Assembly: GCA_036925085.1 (NCBI GenBank)
Contig: JAUPFP010000003.1
Span: 2,595,001-2,659,000, forward strand
From: Brachycybe producta
Taxonomy: Eukaryota > Arthropoda > Diplopoda > Playtdesmida > Andrognathidae
Reading direction: 5' to 3'
DNA: 64,000 bases
Shown here: positions 44,373-64,000 of the stretch, one piece after another
Layout: the number at the start of each line of letters is the position of its first letter
Numbering within the stretch: the stretch's first letter is position 1
Position numbers and translations under genes: made by a program
Notes under the pieces: model-generated
The model's database searches: none
Seen by the model: the letters and a program-made list of their open reading frames with translations, nothing else
What the model was told of the DNA's origin: nothing

Positions 44373-45133
44373 CAGGGTGTCCTTAAATTGTTGGTCAAAC
44401 ATTATAGATTGGGTGTGGTCAGTTCCTAAGCACCACTTTTTTGCGCTCGTTGCTCCTTTAAAGCCGCTTGCAATAAGCAGACAAAAATTAATTGAACGCA
44501 TAGCTTGCAATCCAGTTGGCGCCATCTATTGCCAAAAATAAAAAACCTTCTTATATACAAAATTATGCATATTTTTGATCTTTTTATTTCCAAAATGTTA
44601 TTAGACTATGGAAGTCTCTTCCGGTAGACAGTTCTTTGTTAGGGCAATTTCAATTTAACAATTTCTTATTTTGTTTAAATGACAATCATTTATGATCGGA
44701 GAGCAATCCCTTCTGACACATGCCTTCCGAGGTGGTTGCAGGCGAGCATGGAGCAGGATAGCAACGATTTTTATCGCTCGGTATGCTCGACGGACGCATC
44801 GAGCGGCTTCGTTAGAGCTGTTTTTTGTCGTTCTGATCCTAACCACATCAAATTTGCTCCAACTGTTTCAAAAGTGCTTAGAAACTGAACGCACCCATTA
44901 TAGACTATTGCTTTGCATCTAAACTTGCTTGTATTAAAAACCACTTTGTGAAGCAAAATTTTAAAAATAAATTCAAACTTCGTTAGTTAACTAGAATAGT
45001 TTTAAAAAAAAGTGGGCCAAACGTATTTTCATGATGATTATTTATATACCGAGCTAAAGCAAAAAGCTTACTATAAGAGGAATACATACAGTAATACCAT
45101 AAAATTTGTGTAAAATATTTTATGGACACCCTG
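44373..45133. mobile_element. Candidate DNA transposon with CAGGGTGTCC terminal repeats
   Basis: CAGGGTGTCC at the left is matched by GGACACCCTG at the right, 760 bp apart. A GGCGCCATCTATTG motif lies inside near 44519. The flanks do not show a clear target duplication, and short open frames inside match nothing I know. Confidence 0.45.
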
Positions 45134-45247
45134 CAATTTCACAATATTTGCGTTATTTTTCCATTAGGTCAAAAAAAAAATAATAATTTTGACCTAATGA
45201 CATCAAAAGGCAATCAAAGAAAAGGACTTTCTTTGTATTGGCTCCTT

Positions 45248-45262
45248 CCCCCCCCCCCCCCC
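45248..45262. repeat. Poly-C run of 15
   Basis: Fifteen uninterrupted C. Confidence 0.95.
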
Positions 45263-45381
45263 GGTCTGTCCCCCTCTTAAAATTTAAGCCCTAATTGAGA
45301 CATTTACATATTAAAAAAGGAAAACTTCAAATCTGAGTTATTTCCATATCGTTTATCTTTCACTATCCAAAGCACATTTCA

Positions 45382-45470
45382 CGTTATTCATTGATTTTTT
45401 TTTTCTCTCTCAGCAGTATTGACGTCACACATTCGTGACGTCACCACTGAATAAAATCGATGAATAACAG
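45382..45470. repeat. Hairpin with two TGACGTCA-type sites
   Basis: CACGTTATTCATTGATTT and AAATCGATGAATAACAGAAC are inverted. In the centre TTGACGTCACACATTCGTGACGTCACC carries two cAMP-response-like elements in opposite halves. Confidence 0.65.
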
Positions 45471-46404
45471 AACGTGCAATTATTATTAAATATAAGAATA
45501 ATTGAGATTAAAGGTAAGACAGAAGAAGACAAAAAAGGCAATTTTTCTGATTGGCTTATCATAAACATTCAGAAATATAATAATATTAAAGAAACACAAA
45601 AAAATACACACAAAAAAGTTAATAATTAATATATATAAAAAATGGCGACTACTTTTCATATCTTAAGCAATTAATAACAATTATTTACATATAAAATTTT
45701 TTTTTTGCTTAAGATATGAACACAAAAAAAAACCCTTCTTCAAAAAACATTGAAAACTATCTTAATCAGTAGTATACTGTTTTGGGTTTCTTTTTTGTTG
45801 TTTCTAGTATTTAATGAAAGCGTATTTTTTAACAAAAAAATTCACACACACACACATATATATCAAACATACATTTGGAATTAATTATTCAAATTAATTT
45901 GTTATTTACCACCATTTTTTTAATGGTTTCACAATGTTGTCGTCTTTAAAAACACTGAAACTTGTATTAGTTTTTGTCAAAACATTTTTTTTCAGGACTA
46001 TTTTAAATAATTTGCATAAATTAAAAATGAATTTCAGTTTATTGAAATATAATTAAAAATTCATTTTTAATTAAAACACAAAATCAGAAATCAAAAAGTT
46101 TAAAATAAAACATTTTAGTTTTAATTTCTTTTGTTTGTCACGTTTTTTTTCTTCTCAGGACTCTTATTTGGAATAATTTGCATAAAAATTAAAAATGAAT
46201 TTCAGTTTATTGAAATATAATTAAAAATCCATTTTTTAATTAAAACAGAAAGCAAAAAGTTTAAAATAAAACATGTTGACCTAATTAATATCTTGATTAT
46301 TAATTTGGTTTTAGAAAATCTGCAGCCAATATTTTTGACATTTTTACGTCAAAAAATGTGTCATTAGTTAAAATGGTTAACGCGGTTTAAACCTAAATTC
46401 AAGA

Positions 46405-46655
46405 AAGATAAACACTGGAAACTCGAACTTAACTTGAACCCTCAGAACAACGTTCCAACATTGATAAAAACCAAGTTTTTGCAGTTTAACCCAGTTTTTA
46501 CAGTTTAACCCAGTTTAGGTTAGGTTAGGTTTTGCAGTTTAACCAAGTTTTATAGTTTAACCGAGTTTTAAATTTTAACCAAGTTTAACTTCTATGTTGA
46601 AACCCACTTCTGAGGATTCAAGTTTAAGTTAAAAGTGCCGAGTTTCCATCTTGAA
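46405..46655. repeat. Hairpin family E copy with CAGTTTAACCAAGTTTT insert
   Basis: AAACTCGAACTTAACTTGAA, CCTCAGAACAACGTTCCAAC on the left mirror ATGTTGAAACCC, TGAGGATTCAAGTTTAAG on the right. The loop has expanded into CAGTTTAACC repeats. Confidence 0.65.
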
Positions 46656-47094
46656 TGTTGGCCTAAAACTTAACTGTGTAAAAAAAACAGCCCCAAAGTG
46701 TCAATTTTAAATCTCCGTTTAAGCTAACAACTTGTTAAATTTATAGAAAGATTGATTAGTGATAAAGTGGCTCATCAGTAAATTTGCGAACACAGTTAAG
46801 AGCGTTCACAAATGAGCAACTTGGTCAAGACGGACTGCAGAAAGTGGTCGACGTGTGGCTCAAAAAGCAACCAATCGATTCTACTGTCAGCAGTTGGAAA
46901 GTGGTCCTAGTGTAGTTGAAATTAACTGCAAAAAGTGGTCGTATAAAGTCGACTCGAGCAGTTGGTTTCAGCCACACATCAACCACTTTTTGGTAGTCCA
47001 TCTCGAACACTCAAAAGTTACTCGTCCGTGCACATCCTAAAACTTCTTTTAGAAACTAGAATAGTTAGATAGATTGCAGAACAGCTGACAAACT

Positions 47095-47435
47095 TAACTG
47101 AAAATAGACATTGTCTAATTGAAATAATTCCATTCTATTCACTTGGCAGAAAGTTGACAGAAAAAAAGCTGAATTATTTTTCTATTCTGCCATGCGAATT
47201 TACATTTTATCAGCCAATAGGATTCCACCCTTTAAAGCTCCTCATCCCTCTTGTTATTTCTTGAAAGTGATTTCTATTATAAATGTGTGAAATCCGCTGA
47301 ACGCGATGGAAAACAGAAACTGTCGACAAATTTTATTTCTGAAAAATAGAAATTGATAAAACAAATTTCTATTTTTCTATAGTCTCCTTTTTCCACACAT
47401 GTGAGATCCAGGTCTTGCTTTAGGTTTTTAAGAAA
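47095..47435. repeat. Dispersed ~330-bp repeat, copy 1
   Basis: TTATCAGCCAATAG, GAACGCGATGGAAAACAGAAA and TATAGTCTCC occur in the same order as in 48890-49325. Confidence 0.65.
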
Positions 47436-47934
47436 CTTTGAATCTTTTACCAGAGTTATCTTTCAAAATAAAACTTTACATGAATAATTTCAACAAAAAA
47501 ACATCAGATTTTATCATTAAAAAGTTTATTTTAAAAGATATTGTCACCATAAATTTACCTACTATTCTAGTTTCTTACAGAGACACCAAACTTTTAGCCA
47601 GAAAAGTTGTTTCTAAAAAAAAGTTCAAATCCACTTAATAAATCTTTTTTGAGCTACTTTAAAATTTCTCTCTTTCTCTCTCTCTCGAAACTGTGGTTAA
47701 GCACAACTCTCTCCATAAAATTAAACAATTAAAATTAGAATATTTAAAAAAATTATTCATATATGTTGAGACGAATAAATACCAGTGGTCAATTATCATA
47801 AAAAAATGGAGGCAAGAAAAATTACACCCTTTCACGAAATCACATGCATAAATATAACCAAAAAAAAGTTTGAATTGTGATGGCTTCAAGAGTTTCACAT
47901 CCATCACAATATTTTTAACTCAAAAACGGACCGT

Positions 47935-48150
47935 CCACAAAGGGTCACAACAAACATACACACAGAGGGCTCCAAACACATACTTAAGAGGCCTCAGAGT
48001 TACGAGACATACTTACGGAACCCGAGAGGCCTCCGACACATACTTACAATGTCTCAGAAAAATCCTGACACACACACTTATTAGTCTCTAGAAGGTCCTG
48101 ATACATATTTACGAGGCCTCGGAAAACTCTACAAGCTTCCGAGACTTCAG
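47935..48150. repeat. Degenerate ~45-bp tandem repeat, GAGGCCTC..ACACATACTTAC type
   Basis: Units with GAGGCCTC and GACACATACTTAC repeat about five times; open frames here are by-products. Confidence 0.6.
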
Positions 48151-48889
48151 AGGCCGAAGAAAGGCCACTCGAAAAAAACATCCAGAAGCCGAAACAATCG
48201 ACAAAAAAACCTACGGATACATAGGCACGAGTCAAAAACAAAACCCGTGGACGGTCCTTTGCTTCGTAAACACACAAACACACGCATACATAAAACATAC
48301 ACACAAACAAACATACGAACAAAAAAAAGCTCACTATTTAGTTTGTCCTACACCAAATGACGTCATTATGACGTCGACCAGTGTTGTCCCTCCCCATCCA
48401 ACGCGATTTTTCTCTATAATAAGAAACTATATATATATTTATGGGGTGGTTTCGATCAATTCATTTTTATACAAAACCCTTTTTTTTTACGACAAAGAGG
48501 AGAATTATTTTAAAACATCGAAGAAAAGAAAAATCTTTGGTAATCGGTTCGATTACATATGCATATATTCAATTAACTTTCATATTTCATGCATATGCAA
48601 ACAATTATATTTATATAATATTTATATTTCCCATATGTATATATATATATATTTATATTTGTTTTACATCATCTTTTTTTATATATATATAATTAATAAT
48701 TATATAACTTTTGTTTTGTCGCAAAATACCTCTTTACGTAAAACTGTACAATGAGGGAAAAAGGTGTTTCCGAACTGGAGCCAAAAATAAAACCTGGGGT
48801 CCTCCCTCCCTTTGCTCGTAATTATTAAACTTAAGATGTAACTCGAATAAATATATTTTTTTTAAAAAAAAACTTAAAGCCAAGATTAC

Positions 48890-49325
48890 ACATGCAGAAA
48901 AGAATTCGACTGAAAGAGAAACTTATCTAATTTGAATAAATCCATTTCTATTTATTTGGCTGAAAGTCGGCAGAAAATTATTTCTGTTCTGCTGTGTGGA
49001 GCTATATTTTTTATCAGCCAATAGAAAGGCGTTGGTGAGACACGTTATTCCATAAGACTCATCCCGCTATTATTTTTCTTTAAAGTAGTTTTTAATAATT
49101 ATTACGTGCAAAAATTGTTGAACGCAACGGAAAGCAGAAATTGTAGACAACTATTTTTCTGATTTTTATGGCTCCTTCTTTTTCTAGTCTTTCTCCTCTC
49201 TTCTAGAAACTCAAAAATGTTCTTGAAAGTGCGAGAAACGCAACGGAAAACAGAAATGTATCTGAAACGTTTTCTGACTTCGACTGATAGTTTTTTTTCT
49301 GTATGTGTGATCTAGGCTTATGAGA
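48890..49325. repeat. Dispersed ~330-bp repeat, copy 2
   Basis: Related to 47095-47435: TTTATCAGCCAATAGAAAG, GAACGCAACGGAAAGCAGAAA. The second half (GAAACGCAACGGAAAACAG) is partly duplicated. Confidence 0.65.
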
Positions 49326-49599
49326 CAGGTGCATAAAATGTTGTTTTTTCACTTCTTTGAAACAAACTTTAAAAGATAATATAAAAGTTTAATTCAAACT
49401 ATGAGAGTAAATGAATTCAATTATCGCATTTTTGTGACGATATTTTTTTTTCCAAAATAAAACATTTTATGGTTTTTTTTAAATAATAAAAAATTACTGA
49501 AAAATTAATATATTTTTAAATTGAAACCAAAGTTTAATTTTAAAGATTAATCAAATTGATTTGGACTTGTTAGCAGTGTGTAGGGCAGGTGGTTTCAGC

Positions 49600-50000
49600 C
49601 TTAAACTTCTTTTAAAAAATGCTAGTGCGGTGTTGACCCAGGCCGGCTGCTAGTAAACTGTGTAAAGCTTTATATACGTGGGTTGCGGTGACCCACTCTT
49701 AAGAAATTAGGCGAGATTTTTGAACGAACAGACTCGTATTGTCTGGTCATTTGTACCTAGAGTCATTCTCGATAAAGGAATTTACTTCCAGAGGATATGC
49801 TGCTGTGCATTATGGGGAATGTTATGATTTTGGGAATTCTTAGGGATACAATTAAACAAAGCATATATAATAATGCTGCAATTGAACGTATTATATTCAA
49901 ATGTTGGGATTGGTATCACAGGAAATAAATATTTATTTTAACAATGCATTTCTATGTTGCTTTTGGACTCAATGGTTTCCGTCCCTCTGTCACAGGCCCT
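49600..50000. other. Unclassified, compositionally distinct segment
   Basis: GACCCAGGCCGGCTGCTAG and GTGGGTTGCGGTGACCCAC make this less A+T-rich than its surroundings; a SINE or old transposon is possible. No second copy was noticed in the window. Confidence 0.3.
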
Positions 50001-50784
50001 CTGGGCTGATAGCAGAGTAATAATTTAAATTCAAATTGCCGTTAGAAACTAGAATATTAGTCAATAATAAATAATAAAAACATGAAATACGATTACGGAA
50101 GTCCTTTACTCTTTCATGTTTGAAATAAAACTTTTGAAGTTTCCTTTAAAAACTGCTTCAAGAGTTTTAAAAAAAGCTCAAATTGCAATATTGCGCCTAA
50201 AATCTTTTAAATTAAAATTCTTCTGGTTATATCTCAAACGCTGAAAAATTAAAATTGAAATTTTCAGTGACCTTTTTTTAAAAAAAAACCAAATTATCGA
50301 GAAATTTACAGAAAATGTAGCTATGAATTTCCAAATTCGTGTCAAAACTAAAATTAAAAAAATGTTTACAAACTAGAAAAACCAAAAAAATAATTCATAA
50401 TCCATAAAGAAAAAAATTATAACCATAATAATAATAATAATTAGAATAATAAACAAATTATCTGCGAAATTATTCAAGAATAAATCTCTTGTCTTATTTT
50501 CTTCAATTTTTTCTTGAATATCAAAATTACTTTCGTGTTTGTTTGCAACGAAATTAAATATATTTAAGCCTAATTAAATATGCATATAAATTAAAACAGA
50601 GAAAAGAAAAACAAAGTACTTCATTTGCACTACACAAGTTAATTACTTAATTAGTTATTTAAAATATCATCACATGAGAGAGTTGGGATTAAGTCAACTC
50701 TTTAATTAGTTACTTTGATGATGTAATTCATTATACTTTTCTTTCGAGGAAAACTTTTTTTGCAGTTACTTTCAAGATGACAAT

Positions 50785-51405
50785 TTGAATTACAGTTACT
50801 TTTGAAAATGTAACTCAAATTAAGAGTTACTTTTGAAAATGTAACTCAAATTAAGAGTTACTTTTGAAAATGTAACTCAAATTAAGAGTTACTTTTGAAG
50901 ATCTAACTCAAATTAAGAGTTACTTTTGAAAATGTAACTCAAATTAAGAGTTACTTTTGAAAATGTAACTCAAATTAAGAGTTACTTTTGAAAATGTAAC
51001 TCAAATTAAGAGTTACTTTTGAAAATGTAACTCAAATTAAGAGTTACTTTTGAAAATGTAACTCAAATTAAGAGTTACTTTTGAAAATGTAACTCAAATT
51101 AAGAGTTACTTTTGAAAATGTAACTCAAATTATGAGTTACTTTTGAAAATGTAACTCAAATTAAGCGTTACTTTTGAAAATGTAACTCAAATTAAGCGTT
51201 ACTTTTGAAAATGTAACTCAAATTAAGCGTTACTTTTGAAAATGTAACTCAAATTAAGCGTTACTTTTGAAAATGTAACTCAAGAGTTACTTTTGAAAAT
51301 GTAACTCAAATTAAGAGTTACTTTTAAAAATGTAACTCAAATTAAGCGTTACTTTTGAAAATGTAACTCAAATTAATAGTTACTTTTGAAAATGTAACCA
51401 AATTA
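50785..51405. repeat. 31-bp satellite, about 20 copies
   Basis: The monomer contains GAGTTACTTTTGAAAATGTA followed by ACTCAAATTAA, so each unit has a small inverted repeat GAGTTAC/GTAACTC. Units are nearly identical from 50815 to about 51390, with a GCGTTAC variant in later units. Confidence 0.95.
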
Positions 51406-51984
51406 CAATTTCTTCAAAATCCTTAATTCGTTAGAATTTAGATAATTACTTTTTAAAAAGTATTCAGTTACTTTTAAATAGTAATAAACTACAGTTCATT
51501 TGAAGATGTAACCTAATTACAATTTCTTCCAAATTCATAATTAGTATGAAGTTAGATAATTACTTTTTAAAAAGTATTTACAGGTACGTTTTCATGAAGA
51601 CATAATAAAACCGGTAGAAATTATAGATTCTTTCGAACAAAAATGTCAAGTTACTTTTTTATATTTGTAAAAAACCAAAGTAATTTTGTTCACAAGTAAA
51701 TTAATTTTACTCTTGACGACTTTTCTTCTCTCACGTAGTTACTTTTCACGTAATTACTTTTTACTGGCTCAGAAGAAAAAAAAAATCCCCAGAAGAATTA
51801 ACTTATTAAAGTGTAAATGAAGTAAAAAAATAAGGTGAAATTTTTCTTGCTGAAAAGTTCTGATAAGATTCAAATACGTATATTATATGTATATGTAAAA
51901 TAATTAACATAAATTCAAATTAATTAATAGAAAATTCATTTTCATGACCATTTTTTTTTGAAGCCAAATGAATCCAACCCTCTT

Positions 51985-52145
51985 ACGGCCCACCACTTGT
52001 ATGAACCCTACACGTATTTCCCAACATATAGCCCACCAATTGTGGCTCCCAACATACGGTCCACCGATTGTAACTCCAACATATGACCGACCAATTGTGG
52101 CTCCGACATGGCCCACCAATTGTGGCCCCCAACATACGGCCCAAT
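51985..52145. repeat. ~33-bp tandem repeat, GCCCACCAATTGTGGCTCC type
   Basis: Four to five units of CCACCAATTGTGGCTCC followed by CAACATACGG. Open frames across it are by-products. Confidence 0.8.
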
Positions 52146-52946
52146 CAATTCATAAAAAAAACAACCGAAATTGTTTTCTAATTAAAAAAAAAAATAGTCA
52201 ACTCTTGTTATTAAAAAAAAAAAATCTTCCCTCTTCACAAAAAAACAGCGCTGAATTCATCTTCAGATGACAACGAAGGTCGAAGGTAGAGGGTAGTTTG
52301 GGTTGAAGGTGGAGGGGCTAGCTATTAGGAGAGATTACAATAGAATAACGAGCGTGCCGACGAGCAAATTAACATCCTTCTGCGTCAAGCCATAATCGAA
52401 TCTAATTAATTAAAAAACAAACATTCCTATCCTCCGCCTCCAATCCTCGTTCGTCGTCATTCGAGATGAACAGAAATAAACAAAAAAAATACTTAAGTGG
52501 AATCGAAAACTACGATATAAGACATTTCTTCTGCATACGCATATGCAAAGTTTCCACACTGTTCGGTAAAAAATAAAAAATGTCACTCAAAATTTCTTTT
52601 AAAATTAATTAGTAATTTCAACCATTATCAATCATAATTTAAAAAAAACTCATGCACATAAAAAATGTTACGAATAAGCAAAAAAAAAAAATGAAAATTC
52701 ATAAATTTTCATAAAATAAACACCTTTTAAAACATAATTTCTAACTGAAAACTTTGCTGAAAACTGAAATCTAATACGAAGGTTTTCGTATTAATATAAA
52801 AAGGCCATAAAAGGAATTTTTTACGAAGAGACGATTACGATTTACGAGAGAAAGAGAGGAAGAAACAAAAACAAGATAGAAGTTCGGTATATATCCGAAC
52901 AACGAGAATCCAAAAAACAAAAAATAACAAACCGATTACCAAATAC

Positions 52947-64000
<11,054 letters not shown>

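Larger units (their letters stand above)
36090..52946. other. Gene-poor interval; may include a long HIPK 3' UTR
   Basis: About 16.9 kb separate the 3' ends of DPH4 and HIPK. I recognise no protein, rRNA or tRNA gene here, only the repeats listed separately and A+T-rich filler. On the minus strand I noticed no AATAAA in the first 3 kb after the HIPK stop (nearest about 49932-49937). That would fit the long 3' UTRs known for HIPK mRNAs, but it is unproven. Confidence 0.5.

Noticed and set aside
44655..44922. Open frames of 60-76 codons on both strands
   Set aside because: No recognisable motif, mutual overlap on several frames, and placement inside a transposon-like element.
46515..46530. TTAGG repeats suggesting arthropod-type telomeric DNA
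   Set aside because: Only two or three units inside a CAGTTTAACC repeat; chance variation explains it.
48368..48754. Open frame of 128 codons rich in Tyr, Ile, Phe
   Set aside because: It is a translation of A+T-rich TATATA-type microsatellite DNA.
50785..51405. CRISPR-like regular array
   Set aside because: Units are contiguous with no unique spacers and the genome is eukaryotic; it is a satellite.

Overview
This window looks like nuclear DNA of an invertebrate animal. Coding exons are separated by GT-AG introns, and most non-coding DNA is A+T-rich and full of palindromic transposon relics and short tandem repeats. The gene set contains an animal-type kinase (HIPK) and an opisthokont-type glycogen synthase. 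I cannot name the species from sequence alone. A tunicate is possible, but nothing here proves it.

Layout. (1) 1-20,600, + strand: a tandem array of three STELLO-like (DUF288) Golgi glycosyltransferase genes. Copy 1 is cut by the left window edge (1-1805); copies 2 (9638-14407) and 3 (16877-20534) are complete, each with three exons. The spacers hold palindromic MITEs, a hAT-like relic, a broken LINE reverse transcriptase and tandem repeats. (2) 22,487-31,291, + strand: a 13-exon glycogen synthase gene whose introns are filled with GTAAC/GTTAC minisatellites; one of its introns appears to start with GA instead of GT. (3) 31,664-34,026, - strand: a six-exon HSPBP1/Fes1-type HSP70 nucleotide exchange factor, convergent with glycogen synthase. 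(4) 34,880-36,046, + strand: a four-exon DPH4/DNAJC24 J-protein, head-to-head with HSPBP1 over an 853-bp shared promoter region. (5) 36,090-52,946: about 17 kb with no protein gene that I recognise, rich in repeats; part may be the 3' UTR of the next gene. (6) 52,947-64,000, - strand: sixteen exons of a homeodomain-interacting protein kinase (HIPK), complete at its C-terminus and cut by the right window edge at its N-terminus.

The genes do not form one pathway. HSPBP1 and DPH4 both belong to the HSP70 co-chaperone world and share a promoter region. The three STELLO copies form a recent tandem family whose exon 3 looks homogenised by gene conversion. The most unusual non-coding structure is a set of repeat families built on inverted repeats: a MITE with 9-bp target duplications, a hairpin family with a conserved GATATCTTTCAAAATAAAC core, and a GTAAC/GTTAC repeat that has expanded separately in introns of several unrelated genes. 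Exon boundaries were placed by reading frame, splice dinucleotides and remembered family sequences, not by transcript data; identity statements are by eye.
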